Shown: positions 46,875-55,838, counted from the first letter of the stretch. The stretch is 55,838 nt of DNA from CBFGRV01 sp965651265 (GCA_965651265.1 CBFGRV010000023.1:1-55838), one strand, 5' to 3'. Notes: generated by a model not told the origin, from the sequence alone. Numbers and translations are program-made.

Positions 46875-49085
46875 ATGAATACGACCCCTGCACAGCACCT
46901 TTTCACGAAGCGAACCGGTAGATCGGCTGCGTTGCATCTCATCGCGTCGTCTCTTCTGGCTATTGCGCTATCGGCGATGATCGTGGTTCCGGCACAGGGT
47001 CAGAACATAGACACCCTCGGGACGAGGACTCTGGACATCACCGTCAATAAGATTCATTGGACCTTGAGTCCCGCCCTGGGCGACGGAGGCATGTCGAGCC
47101 AGTTTTCGTGGAACACGGTACTGAGAAAGGAGGCGACGGAACCCTTCTACTACCCCGCCGATCGCTTTCAAAGCAACATGTTGTTCCAGCTCTTCAACGT
47201 CGTCAACTTCTCCGATGAAGGGTACATCGACATGAATGGGGAGCGCCGCGAGCGGATGTGGCGCATCATGGGTGGTGATACGGAATGGTCGATGGAGCGC
47301 CGCCGCTGGCGACCGCCGACGATTACCGTCGACGGTCTCCTGCTGACGCCCCCGTACCAGTGGGAAGGCAACGTCGACCCCACTCTACCTTCGGATTACC
47401 ACGCCGTATTCGAAGAGGTGTACCGGGATCCTGCGACGGGCTACGGAGGCTTTCGGAATCGCATCGAGCTCTTCGCCTTCTCGAATCCGAACCACCAGGA
47501 TTACGTGATTTGGAAGGAGACGCGCAAATATACGGGCGAGACGGCGTTGCTACGCGAGATCAGGAATGCCCCCGAGCGCGAGGTTTATTTGCCCAATCAG
47601 ACGGTGAGAGTCTGGTGGGCCTACACGATGGGCTTCGGCCCAACCAAAGGGGGCGAGCGTGAGTCGTGGGGCTTTTATGCTTTCGAGGGTGAGGACGACA
47701 AGGAACACTTCTTCCAACAGGCCTCGGAAATACCGGGTACGGCGCGCGACGAGTTGGTGGTGGCCTATTTCTGGGACGACATGACGGATCAGTCGCCGCC
47801 GTATCAGATCACGTTGCCTGACGGCACGACGGTCAGCAACGACGACGATGCCGGCGACCCGAATCGCATCAACGGCGGTCTGACGGCCACCATGATCCCT
47901 GGATTCACCATCCTGTATGCCGATCAATCGGCGCAGAATCACGTGGATGATCCGAATCAGCCGATGGCCGCCCCGCGAGGCAACATCAATAGCAACTTCT
48001 TCGGGCAGCAGGGCAACTTCCTGCAACGTGACGTCTACGCGGGACTCGCAAACCCCTGGCCGGCTCCGGCACCTCGTGCGGAGAAAGGTTCGATGCGTGC
48101 GCTGACGGTGGGTCCCTACGACCTGACCGTGGAACGTGATGCAAACGGTAACCTTGTGCGCGCCGATTCCTTCACCGTCGTGTATGCCATCGGCGTGGGG
48201 GATGTGGGTTATGAGGTGGCCGACAGCCTCGGAAAGGCGTGGTTACGCGGTGAGATCAGCAATGCGGAGAAGCGGGCATTCATCGAGATGGGCCGCGACT
48301 CTCTCTTCCGCAACCTGGACCGGGCTAACTGGGCCTGGGCCAATGATCTGCGTGTCCCGGCTCCTCCCCCGCCCCCTGACATTGCGGTGAGCTCCGGTCC
48401 GGAGTTCAATCTCGTGGAGTGGTCGTATCCGGAGACACGGTACTTTGAGGATCCGCACACGGGTGTAAATGATTTCGCCAAATGGCGGATCTACAGGAAG
48501 GAAGGCGGCTACTGGGTAAACGACCCCGACGACGACTTTCAGGGCCATCGTTGGGAGCTCGTGCACGAGATCGAGGCCCCGGGAACGACTCAACTCGAAT
48601 GGTCATGGGAGGATACGAATGTCGAGCGTGGAGTGCCGTACTACTACGCGGTTACAGCGGTCGACGACGGCTCCCAGAACACGTTTGGGCTTTTTCCCGG
48701 CCAGGCACTCGAAAGCCCGCGATACGCCAATCAGACCCAGCTGCCTGTAGCCGCCTTCAAGGCCGGTCTTGACGTGAGCAATCAGGTGCGCGTCGTTCCA
48801 AACCCGGCCACTTCGGCAGCCGGCGCGCTCGCCTTCACCGGCGCCCCGAACCAGATCTTGTTCGTCAATCTGCCTTTCGAGGCGACGCTCTCTATTTACA
48901 CGGAGTCGGGCGAACTGGTCACCCGGATGGATCACTACGGCTCGGCCGATGAGTCCTGGGATCAGCGAACCGACGGCAATCAATACGTAGCCAGCGGCAT
49001 CTATGTACTCGCCGTTCACAATGCGAGGGATTCGGAAGGAAATTCCCTTCCGGATCAGTTCGTCAAGTTTATCATCGTTCGATGA
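46875..49085 (+). CDS. Large T9SS-exported protein with FN3-like domain
   Basis: A 736-residue protein with a signal peptide ('LIASSLLAIALSAMIVVPAQGQ'). The main body (about 45-495) is rich in Trp/Tyr and not recognised. A fibronectin-III-like domain (about 500-600, 'WRIYRKEGGYWVNDPDDDFQGHRWELVHEI ... YYYAVTAVDDG') is followed by a T9SS sorting tail ('VRVVPNPATSAAGALAF ... LSIYTESGELVTRMDHYGSADESWDQRTDGNQYVASGIYVLAVHNA'). I chose the ATG at 46875 because the frame back to 46776 has no support and the hairpin lies there. It overlaps the PorV-like gene by 4 bp (ATGA). Confidence 0.82.
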   Translation: MNTTPAQHLFTKRTGRSAALHLIASSLLAIALSAMIVVPAQGQNIDTLGTRTLDITVNKIHWTLSPALGDGGMSSQFSWNTVLRKEATEPFYYPADRFQSNMLFQLFNVVNFSDEGYIDMNGERRERMWRIMGGDTEWSMERRRWRPPTITVDGLLLTPPYQWEGNVDPTLPSDYHAVFEEVYRDPATGYGGFRNRIELFAFSNPNHQDYVIWKETRKYTGETALLREIRNAPEREVYLPNQTVRVWWAYTMGFGPTKGGERESWGFYAFEGEDDKEHFFQQASEIPGTARDELVVAYFWDDMTDQSPPYQITLPDGTTVSNDDDAGDPNRINGGLTATMIPGFTILYADQSAQNHVDDPNQPMAAPRGNINSNFFGQQGNFLQRDVYAGLANPWPAPAPRAEKGSMRALTVGPYDLTVERDANGNLVRADSFTVVYAIGVGDVGYEVADSLGKAWLRGEISNAEKRAFIEMGRDSLFRNLDRANWAWANDLRVPAPPPPPDIAVSSGPEFNLVEWSYPETRYFEDPHTGVNDFAKWRIYRKEGGYWVNDPDDDFQGHRWELVHEIEAPGTTQLEWSWEDTNVERGVPYYYAVTAVDDGSQNTFGLFPGQALESPRYANQTQLPVAAFKAGLDVSNQVRVVPNPATSAAGALAFTGAPNQILFVNLPFEATLSIYTESGELVTRMDHYGSADESWDQRTDGNQYVASGIYVLAVHNARDSEGNSLPDQFVKFIIVR

Positions 49086-50110
49086 GCAGGTCCGTCATGC
49101 GTATCGGCAAATCAATATTGTGGGTCGTCCTTCTCGCGCTGGCCGGCGCCTTCACCAGGGACGCATTCGCGCAGGCTGAGAAAGAGGCTCAGGCGGGCTT
49201 TCGCTTTCTCGAGAATCCGGTAGCGGCAGAGGCCGTCGGCCGAGGCGGTGTCGGTGTCACCATGTTGCGGAATGCGTCCGCGCTGTTCTGGAATCCTGCG
49301 GGTATCGGATGGATCGATGGGACGGACATTGGCTTCCACTATACCGTTGGATTTGCGGACATTGACCAGATGTCTGCCGCCGTCGCGTCTGACTTTGGGT
49401 CCCTCGGGGTTGTAGGCGTGAGCGTCACGCGAATGGATTACGGGACGTTCTACCTGACTCGCCGCGCCAACAACGAGCAGGGGTTCGAAGAAACGGGTGA
49501 GTTCACACCCCAGGCCATGGCGGTTGGACTCGCTTACAGCCGTGCGATGAGCGATCGCTTTACCTTCGGCGTGCAGGCCAAGCTCGTACACCAGGACCTC
49601 GGCGACGCGTGGATCGCGCCATTCCTGGAAGGTGGCGGCGCCGCTGATCCGACGCTGAAGAGCTATAGCATGACCGTCCCGGCCGTCGACGTGGGCGCCC
49701 TCTATGACTTCCAGGCCTTCGGTCTCACCTTCGGCGCGGCGATTCAGAATGTGAGCTACGAAGTACGGTACGAGGAGGAGCAATTTCCGCTGCCCTTCAA
49801 CGTGCGCTTCAGCATGACCGTGGATCCGATCGCATTAATGCATAGCGATTCACCGTACCACAACGTAACATTCGGTGCCGAGACGTGGAAAGGCCGCGAC
49901 TTCGGTACGAAAATGCAGTTTGGCGCTGAATACAGCTTCATGGAGCAGTTTTTCGTCCGAGCCGGCTATATGGGTGGGTATAGCGAACGGGGCATGACGC
50001 TTGGTGCGGGATTCCATAAATTCGATATCCGCTTCGATTACGCTTTTCAGGAGATGGGCGTCCTGGGCAACATTCACGTGTTGTCACTCGCCTACGCGCT
50101 GGGGCGGTAA
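49082..50110 (+). CDS. PorV/PorQ-family outer-membrane protein
   Basis: A 342-residue exported beta-barrel protein. The N-terminal signature 'AGFRFLENPVAAEAVGRGGVGVTMLRNASALFWNPAGIGWI' is the PorV/PorQ (UPF0164, FadL-like) hallmark. Repeated amphipathic strands follow ('GVSVTRMDYGTFYL', 'FTFGVQAKLVHQDLG', 'FGAAIQNVSYEV', 'KMQFGAEYSFMEQFFVRAGYMGG'). PorV escorts T9SS cargo to the attachment complex; its paralogues serve individual cargo. Being coupled by 4 bp to a T9SS-tailed protein gene, this copy may serve that cargo. Confidence 0.88.
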   Translation: MSRSVMRIGKSILWVVLLALAGAFTRDAFAQAEKEAQAGFRFLENPVAAEAVGRGGVGVTMLRNASALFWNPAGIGWIDGTDIGFHYTVGFADIDQMSAAVASDFGSLGVVGVSVTRMDYGTFYLTRRANNEQGFEETGEFTPQAMAVGLAYSRAMSDRFTFGVQAKLVHQDLGDAWIAPFLEGGGAADPTLKSYSMTVPAVDVGALYDFQAFGLTFGAAIQNVSYEVRYEEEQFPLPFNVRFSMTVDPIALMHSDSPYHNVTFGAETWKGRDFGTKMQFGAEYSFMEQFFVRAGYMGGYSERGMTLGAGFHKFDIRFDYAFQEMGVLGNIHVLSLAYALGR

Positions 50111-50154
50111 ACATCACCATGTTCAACTAACAAACCATCAAACCAGGTGCACGC

Positions 50155-51414
50155 ATGCGTAACACGCTACTAACTCTACTCGTGGCACTCCTGCTGCTAC
50201 CTCTGACGGCTTACGCCCAGGAGGAGTATGAGGAGGTGGATGCCCCGTACGCTCTCGAGTTCGTACGGACCATCCACTCGGGGTCCAGTACCCATGGTGT
50301 CGTAGTCGACAACAATGGATACGTCTGGATCAACAACCACCATGCGAATGATCCTCCCGGCCTTTACGTGGTGGATCTGGAGGGCAATCATGCCCCCTTC
50401 TCCCCAATAACGTCGATCACGGTCGATGGAACGGAGTACCCGACCGTGGAGTGGGGCCGCGGAGCGACCATCGACGCTGACGGCAACATTCTTATTACCT
50501 ATAATCACTCGCAGCTGCTTCACATCGATGCAGAGACGGGTGAAGGCCTCGGCGCGTGGGAGGGCCCGGGATCATTGACGCAACCGGGCGTCGATCAGGA
50601 TGGGTTCGTGTACATCGGTGCCGTAAGCACCTCACCTCCAATCCGCGTAATCGATACAGAGACGTGGATGGAGTCGTTCACGATTCCTGGTGAGACGGCC
50701 GGATACCTCTCGCGAGCGACAACGGCATCGCTCGATGGATATACGGTGGTGTCCGCGAATCTTTCGGGATCGCTCTACATCTACACGACCGAAGACCTTT
50801 CGACGTACAACCTGACCGATTCGACGCACGTCCCCGAGGGCGATCCGTCGTCGCTACAGTTCGACTCCGACGGCATGCTCTGGGTGACGGATGAGGGTCT
50901 GAATGCCCAGAATCCCGACTCATCCACGAGAAGCATCAAGGTGTTCGACCTGGAGAACCGTACCTACTACACGTTGCGGCATGACTCACTGAGGCTTCAG
51001 CCTCGCGGCATCGGTTTCGCCACGGACGGCGACACAAGGCAGATCGTAGTGGGCAGCTTCTACGTCGGTGGGTATGTTGATGTGTTCAATCTGGTCGATC
51101 CGGGACCCGTTGCGATCGACGATCCGGAAACCCCGACGCAGTTCGTACTCGAGCAGAACTATCCGAACCCGTTCAACCCCACGACCACCATCCGCTACAC
51201 CCTGCGAGATGCGGGGCACGTATCCCTACGGGTCTACAACTCGACGGGCCAGCTCGTCAATACGCTAGTGTCGGGAGTCCAGCCGACAGGTTCGCATCAA
51301 GCGACCTGGGATGGTACCGATGCCAATGGACGTACCGTCAGCAGTGGTGTCTACTTCTACTCGCTCGAGATGGAGAATCAGCGCGAAACGCGCGCGATGA
51401 CCTTCTTGAAGTAG
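50155..51414 (+). CDS. Secreted beta-propeller-like protein with T9SS type A sorting tail
   Basis: A 419-residue protein with a signal peptide ('LLTLLVALLLLPLTAYAQ'). Residues about 25-320 show a repeating strand pattern of beta-propeller proteins ('TIHSGSSTHGVVVDNNGYVWINNHH', 'GATIDADGNILITYNHSQLLHIDAETG', 'GVDQDGFVYIGAVSTSPPIRVIDTETW', 'LQFDSDGMLWVTDEG'). The C-terminus is a textbook T9SS tail ('NYPNPFNPTTTIRYTL ... VYNSTGQLVNTLVSG ... GVYFYSLEMENQRETRAMTFLK'). It probably binds a ligand at the cell surface. It ends 40 bp before an intrinsic terminator, so it closes the receptor operon. Confidence 0.88.
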   Translation: MRNTLLTLLVALLLLPLTAYAQEEYEEVDAPYALEFVRTIHSGSSTHGVVVDNNGYVWINNHHANDPPGLYVVDLEGNHAPFSPITSITVDGTEYPTVEWGRGATIDADGNILITYNHSQLLHIDAETGEGLGAWEGPGSLTQPGVDQDGFVYIGAVSTSPPIRVIDTETWMESFTIPGETAGYLSRATTASLDGYTVVSANLSGSLYIYTTEDLSTYNLTDSTHVPEGDPSSLQFDSDGMLWVTDEGLNAQNPDSSTRSIKVFDLENRTYYTLRHDSLRLQPRGIGFATDGDTRQIVVGSFYVGGYVDVFNLVDPGPVAIDDPETPTQFVLEQNYPNPFNPTTTIRYTLRDAGHVSLRVYNSTGQLVNTLVSGVQPTGSHQATWDGTDANGRTVSSGVYFYSLEMENQRETRAMTFLK

Positions 51415-51456
51415 GCGTGCTCGGCTGGACCTGAGTACATCCAGAGAGAAGTGCAA

Positions 51457-51501
51457 AAGGGGCTCCGGCGTGATGCGTCACCCCGGGGCCCCTTGTCTTT
51501 T
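51457..51501 (+). terminator. Intrinsic terminator closing the TonB/T9SS operon
   Basis: AAGGGGCTCCGG (51457-51468) pairs with CCGGGGCCCCTT (51483-51494), a 12-bp stem with one G-U pair, around a 14-base loop; TTTT follows at 51498-51501. It lies 42 bp after the beta-propeller gene stop and separates it from the glycoside hydrolase gene. It also rules out the open frame that would start at 51470. Confidence 0.85.
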
Positions 51502-51535
51502 CTGCTCACTTCTGCAAGTAATCAGCGGTAGTAGT

Positions 51536-53332
51536 ATGCGATCTCGAGCCGTCCTTGTCCTCTGTACCTTATTCCTCTTTGTAGCCCGTCCGTCGGTGGC
51601 CCAGGACGACGCCCCTCCCCTCTTCGAGACACGCGCAACATGGGTGGCCACGTCCTACCGCCTTGATTGGCCTCCCTACAACGCTGCGTCTTCGCCCGAG
51701 CAGCTTCGAGCATCGCAACAGGCAGCCATGGAGGCGATTCTGGATCAACACGTGGCGATGAACATGAACACGGTCGTGTTCCAGGTCTTCACTCACGGTA
51801 TGGCTTTCTATGACAGTGAACGTTTGCCGTGGTCGCCGTGGCTGGCCGGCGAGCCCAGTAAGGATCCGGGCTGGGATCCGCTGGCATTTGCCGTCGAGAA
51901 AGCACACGAGCGCGGGCTCGAGCTGCATGCCTGGATCAACGTGTACCAGATGGGCAATCCGAACACGGAAATCGATAGCAATCATGTACGGGTGACGCAT
52001 CCGGAGTGGATCAAGACCTACCCCTGGACCGGGCCGATTCGTGACTACTGGATCAATCCTGCCGACCCGGATGCTCGAGAGTGGCTACTCGGAAATATTC
52101 TCGAGATCGTCGAGAACTACGACATTGACGCCATCCATTTCGACTTCATCCGCTATCCGGAGAACGGATTCTCAGACGACCATATTTCAAAGACGGCGTG
52201 GCCCAACGGCAAGGCGTCCATCTTCGACTGGCGCCGTGAGAATATCAACATCTTTGTTCGCGAGGTTTACGCCGCCGTCAAGGAGGCGAAGCCATGGGTG
52301 AAGGTCGGATCAGCGCCCATCGGCACCTACAAGAACAACGGCATTCCCGGATTCTGGGCATGGGACAATTTGTACCAGGAGAGTCGCCTCTGGTTAGAGG
52401 AAGGCGTCCATGACTACGTGGCGCCGCAGCTCTACTTCGATATCGGTACCGGCTGGAGCGCCCACGATTTCAGCATGTGGCTCCAGGACTGGATCAATAG
52501 TTCGCACGGAAGACACGTTTACGCGGGCCACGGCACATGGCGAGAGGTGTTCGCGGCCGAGAAGGTCTTCACCAATGGGGAAATCGCCGATCAGATCGAT
52601 CTAGTTCGGGAGTTCGGCGCCCAGGGAAGCGTGCATTTCAGGTATCAGTTCACGAATAGTTTGGTGCTCGGCGGCAGGTACGATTACCTGACGCTGCCGG
52701 CGCCGATGCCGTGGAGACAAGAAGCGTCGGCACCCACCGCACCCTCCAATGCGCAGATCGAGTGGGACGAGGAGAACGAGTCCGTAACCGTCTCGTGGAA
52801 TGCCTCGGCTGCCTCCGTCGACGATCCGCTGCGGCGATATGCCGTCTTCCGTAGCGAGGGCGTCGTTCCCGACCTCACGACAGGACGCGATCTAGTGGCG
52901 ATCCTGGGTCCGCAGGACACGACGTACACGGAGTCCTTCTCGGAGCCTCCCAGACCGCATGTCTATTACACCGTCGTGGCGCAGAGTCAGTACGGTATGT
53001 TGTCGGATCCGAGCGCGACCGTATCCACGGAGTCAACGCCGCTGGCAACGAACGTACCCGTTAGCACTCAACTACTGCAGATCACGGATGTGTATCCGAA
53101 TCCTGCCGTCAGCGCGGTCAACGTGCGATATGAAGTGCCGACATCCAGCCGCGTCGAGATCATCCTTTACGATATGCTGGGGCGTAGAGTCTCTGTACCG
53201 TACGAGGGTGTACAGACGGCCGGCTGGCATGAAGTCAAATTCGAAATCGATAAGCTGGCACCTTCCGTCTACATCCTCGCCCTCGAGAGCGACGGCCGGC
53301 GTGATGTGCGGAAAATCGTGCTGAGCAATTAG
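51536..53332 (+). CDS. Secreted GHL10-type glycoside hydrolase with FN3-like domain and T9SS tail
   Basis: A 598-residue exported enzyme. The signal peptide ('VLVLCTLFLFVARPSVAQ') is followed by a glycosyl-hydrolase-like-10 TIM barrel (PF02638 type; 'ETRATWVATSYRLDWP', 'MNTVVFQVFTHGMAFYDS', 'ELHAWINVYQM', 'YDIDAIHFDFIRYP', 'DYVAPQLYFDIG'). Relatives include E. coli DigH, which cuts stripped peptidoglycan glycans. A fibronectin-III-like domain (about 400-500) and a T9SS tail ('YPNPAVSAVNVRYEV ... LYDMLGRRVSVPYEG') end it. The start at 51536 follows the terminator; the frame to 51470 runs through the terminator. It precedes the NAGPA gene by 58 bp. Confidence 0.9.
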   Translation: MRSRAVLVLCTLFLFVARPSVAQDDAPPLFETRATWVATSYRLDWPPYNAASSPEQLRASQQAAMEAILDQHVAMNMNTVVFQVFTHGMAFYDSERLPWSPWLAGEPSKDPGWDPLAFAVEKAHERGLELHAWINVYQMGNPNTEIDSNHVRVTHPEWIKTYPWTGPIRDYWINPADPDAREWLLGNILEIVENYDIDAIHFDFIRYPENGFSDDHISKTAWPNGKASIFDWRRENINIFVREVYAAVKEAKPWVKVGSAPIGTYKNNGIPGFWAWDNLYQESRLWLEEGVHDYVAPQLYFDIGTGWSAHDFSMWLQDWINSSHGRHVYAGHGTWREVFAAEKVFTNGEIADQIDLVREFGAQGSVHFRYQFTNSLVLGGRYDYLTLPAPMPWRQEASAPTAPSNAQIEWDEENESVTVSWNASAASVDDPLRRYAVFRSEGVVPDLTTGRDLVAILGPQDTTYTESFSEPPRPHVYYTVVAQSQYGMLSDPSATVSTESTPLATNVPVSTQLLQITDVYPNPAVSAVNVRYEVPTSSRVEIILYDMLGRRVSVPYEGVQTAGWHEVKFEIDKLAPSVYILALESDGRRDVRKIVLSN

Positions 53333-53390
53333 TGGCGGGTGTAGCATCGTGATTCCGAAGCAGTACCAAGCTATCGGCAATAATTACGGC

Positions 53391-55826
53391 ATGTATCGAA
53401 TAGGCTCCATCCTGATCGTTCTCTTTCAGTTCACGACCCATGCCTTCGCCCAGTACCAGCTCGATACCCTCTCGCACCGCGTGGTCGGGCCGGGAATGGT
53501 CCACATGCGGGCCGTAGATCCGTCCGGTCCCTGGCACATCAACCTATTTGAAGCGGATCTCACGAATCCCTACCTCGTGATCGAAACGCTCAAAGCGGAC
53601 GACCGAGTTCGTGCGCTGGAGACCACGAGTTCGATGGCGGCGCGTCGGAATTTCGAGGGGCACCTGGCCGTCGGAGCCGTCAATGGTGATTTCTATGGCG
53701 GCGTGGGGGAGCCCATCAATATCCAGGTCGTTCGCGGGGAGATCGTCAAGCGCGAGGCAAGCGATCGTACCGCGATCGGCTTTACTCCGGAGAATGCGCC
53801 CATGATGGACTTCTTCAGCTTTTCGGGAGAGGCGATCCTCGATGATGGCACTGCCCTTGCCCTGACCGGTGTAAACCAGGTCCGAGGTGCCGACAACCTC
53901 ATCCTCTACAACTCATTCATGGGGACATCGACCGGAACGAATGAGTTCGGAACGGAGGTCGGACTGGAAATGCTCGACGATTGGATTGTCAACGACACGC
54001 TGCGAGCGATCGTCCGGACCATGGAGACGGGTGTCGGAAATATGGCTATTCCGGAGGATGGTGCCGTCCTCTCCGGGCACGGCACGGCTTCGGATGGGCT
54101 CCTTGCGGGGGTGGCTGTCGATGACACGATTCGGATCATTACCCGTGTGCAGCCCACGCAGGATCTCGTGAAGGAGATGATTGGAGGCGGTCCCTTTCTG
54201 CTCGTGGATGGCGAGGTCGATATAGGCCCTCGCGGAGACGCAAATGATCGCCATCCGCGGACGGCCATCGGCTTCAGCGCGGACAGTACGAAGCTCATCC
54301 TGGCCGCCGTCGATGGCCGCCAGAGCATTAGCATTGGGATGACGCTGCACGAGTTGGCGCTTCTGATGCAGCAAGCCGGGGCCGCAACGGCAATGAACCT
54401 GGACGGCGGCGGATCGACCACGATGGTCGTTCGTGGGGACGTCGTCAACTCACCCTCCGGCGGAGGCGAACGCCCGGTCTCGAATGCCCTAGGCTTATTC
54501 TCCACGGCGCCTGTGGGTGATATCAATCAGATTCGAATCTCGGATCGTCGTGTGCGCCTCTTCAGGGGGACCGCCTATCGGGTGCACGTGGAGGTCGTAG
54601 ACGAATTCTTCAATCCACTCCCGCTCGATTCGGCTTCGTTGAGCTTCGAGGCAGATCCGCAGGTCGGATCGATCGACGACAAAGGTCTGTTGCAAGTGGC
54701 TGCGTCGGCTGACAGCGGCTATGTGCGGGCGCTCTACCAGGGTTTCGAAGACTCCTTAGAGGTCGTCATTACAGACGTCGGGCGCATCGACATTTCGCCG
54801 AAAGCACCTCTCACGGACACGACGCGTACGATCCAGTTCAGCGTTACGGCTTTCGATACCGACAACGTCGAACGCTCGGTTTCAAACAGCGAGTTCGACT
54901 GGAGCTCCTCCAACGAGGTGGTCGGGACGGTCGACTCAACAGGCTTGTTCAAGGGCCACGCATCGGGCGAGACATTCGTCATTGTGTCTCACGGCGACCT
55001 GCGCGATTCAGCGCTGGTGACCGTCGATGTGCGCGAGGGCTCTCTGGTTCTGGACTCGCTGGATTCGGTGTCGGATTGGGAAATCGCGGCCGAAAACGCG
55101 GATCCCGGGATCGAGTCGATTGTCGTTGTGGATACGGCACGTACCCTCGGCATTGGTGCCATAGCTCTCACCTACCGATACACACCGAACCAATCGGCCA
55201 GCCGTGTCTATCTGACTCGCGACATCCAGATATCAGGTGTGCCCGACTCGATTTCGGTCGACGTCTGGTCCAATCTTACGGATCACCGCATCTTTTTCGA
55301 AGTGGTCGACAGCAGGGGCAACCTCTTCCTCCGCTACCCTCCCGGCCGTCGCCCCGACTTGCCGACGGATAGATTCGAGACCGTCTCCGCATCGATCACC
55401 AGTCCGGGAATCCTGTATCCGATCCAGTTCGTGCGATTCGGGATTCAGTTGGCCCCATCTGATGAGCCGGGGGAGCAAACCGGATCGGTGCTACTCGACA
55501 ACCTCAGAGTCCGTTACCCGAACGCCACAGGAACGCAGATCGATGAGGAGCATGTGCCGCCGGTCTCGGTGGTGCTCCATCCCAATTTCCCCAATCCATT
55601 CAGCCGGCAGACGACATTTACGTACGAACTCGACCGACAGGCCGAGGTAGTGCTTGAAGTCTTCGATTTGTTGGGGCGCAGGGTGGACACCATAGAGAAT
55701 GGGATCCGTGCTGCGGGGAGACACGAGATCCGATTTGAGGCGAAAGATCTTCCAAGCGGCATCTACTTCATCCGGCTTCAGGTGGGCGGGATGTTCAGAA
55801 CACGATCCATCAGTGTGATTCATTGA
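53391..55826 (+). CDS. Secreted phosphodiester glycosidase (NAGPA domain) with Ig-like repeats and T9SS tail
   Basis: An 811-residue exported protein. After the signal peptide ('IGSILIVLFQFTTHAFAQ') comes a NAGPA-type domain (about 30-375; 'VGAVNGDFYGG', 'RTAIGFTPENAPMM', 'GGGPFLLVDGEVDIG', 'RTAIGFSADSTKLILAAVDGRQ', 'AMNLDGGGSTTMVVRGDVVNSPS'), the fold of the human uncovering enzyme and bacterial phosphodiester glycosidases. Two Big_2/Ig-like segments (about 385-560, including 'FDWSSSNEVVGTVDSTGLFKG'), a beta-sandwich module and a T9SS tail ('PNFPNPFSRQTTFTYEL ... VFDLLGRRVD') follow. I prefer the ATG at 53391 over a GTG at 53349. It likely removes phospho-linked sugars from envelope polymers. 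Confidence 0.88.
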   Translation: MYRIGSILIVLFQFTTHAFAQYQLDTLSHRVVGPGMVHMRAVDPSGPWHINLFEADLTNPYLVIETLKADDRVRALETTSSMAARRNFEGHLAVGAVNGDFYGGVGEPINIQVVRGEIVKREASDRTAIGFTPENAPMMDFFSFSGEAILDDGTALALTGVNQVRGADNLILYNSFMGTSTGTNEFGTEVGLEMLDDWIVNDTLRAIVRTMETGVGNMAIPEDGAVLSGHGTASDGLLAGVAVDDTIRIITRVQPTQDLVKEMIGGGPFLLVDGEVDIGPRGDANDRHPRTAIGFSADSTKLILAAVDGRQSISIGMTLHELALLMQQAGAATAMNLDGGGSTTMVVRGDVVNSPSGGGERPVSNALGLFSTAPVGDINQIRISDRRVRLFRGTAYRVHVEVVDEFFNPLPLDSASLSFEADPQVGSIDDKGLLQVAASADSGYVRALYQGFEDSLEVVITDVGRIDISPKAPLTDTTRTIQFSVTAFDTDNVERSVSNSEFDWSSSNEVVGTVDSTGLFKGHASGETFVIVSHGDLRDSALVTVDVREGSLVLDSLDSVSDWEIAAENADPGIESIVVVDTARTLGIGAIALTYRYTPNQSASRVYLTRDIQISGVPDSISVDVWSNLTDHRIFFEVVDSRGNLFLRYPPGRRPDLPTDRFETVSASITSPGILYPIQFVRFGIQLAPSDEPGEQTGSVLLDNLRVRYPNATGTQIDEEHVPPVSVVLHPNFPNPFSRQTTFTYELDRQAEVVLEVFDLLGRRVDTIENGIRAAGRHEIRFEAKDLPSGIYFIRLQVGGMFRTRSISVIH

Positions 55827-55838
55827 GTGCGCTGGCCC

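Overview
The window is GC-rich chromosomal DNA, densely coded on both strands, with no rRNA, tRNA, CRISPR array or insertion sequence that I can see. It looks like a member of the Bacteroidota/Rhodothermota side of the tree, most likely a Rhodothermia-type bacterium. The grounds are type IX secretion (T9SS) C-terminal sorting tails of the 'NYPNPFNP' kind on four proteins, a PorV/PorQ-like barrel protein, a TonB-dependent receptor with an N-terminal carboxypeptidase-regulatory-like domain, and Bacteroidota-style promoters (TTTG / TAnnTTTG). The placement is inference from gene content.

Layout. 1-4.5 kb: the tail of an unidentified gene, a nucleotidyltransferase, a metallophosphoesterase and a class A penicillin-binding protein. 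4.5-11.5 kb: an M24 peptidase, the tightly overlapping haem operon hemA-hemC-hemD, thiE, a MOFRL-type glycerate kinase and a small membrane protein. 11.4-14.2 kb: pruA coupled to a 2,4-diaminopentanoate-dehydrogenase-like enzyme. 14.3-19.9 kb: a LolC/E-type permease, moaD-moaE, a nitrilase-family amidase, a double universal stress protein and a cation/proton antiporter fused to an EIIA domain. 20-23.3 kb: a LacI-family regulator overlapping purC, divergent from a sugar-ABC ATPase. 23.3-26.9 kb: a copper module (copZ-like, csoR, copA) behind a clear CsoR operator, then a DJ-1/PfpI protein.

27-28 kb holds the most notable feature: a Xer-like tyrosine recombinase whose start lies 35 bp from a perfect 12-bp inverted repeat with a 6-bp centre (27974-28003). 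The inner 11-6-11 geometry and the arm sequence strongly resemble a dif chromosome-dimer-resolution site.

28-42.8 kb: a baeRF3-family protein, miaA, a TetR regulator, a four-gene minus-strand operon (TerB-like protein, glycosyltransferase, RsbW-like kinase, glycosyltransferase-methyltransferase fusion), a GlnRS-YqeY fusion, a multicopper oxidase with an amidohydrolase, and small envelope proteins. 43.2-55.8 kb is an envelope/secretion region: lipoprotein, TonB receptor, large T9SS cargo, PorV-like barrel, T9SS beta-propeller, an intrinsic terminator, then a GHL10-type glycoside hydrolase and a phosphodiester glycosidase (NAGPA) protein, both with T9SS tails. These genes probably act together at the cell surface. 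The rest of the window is mostly housekeeping, with copper handling represented twice.
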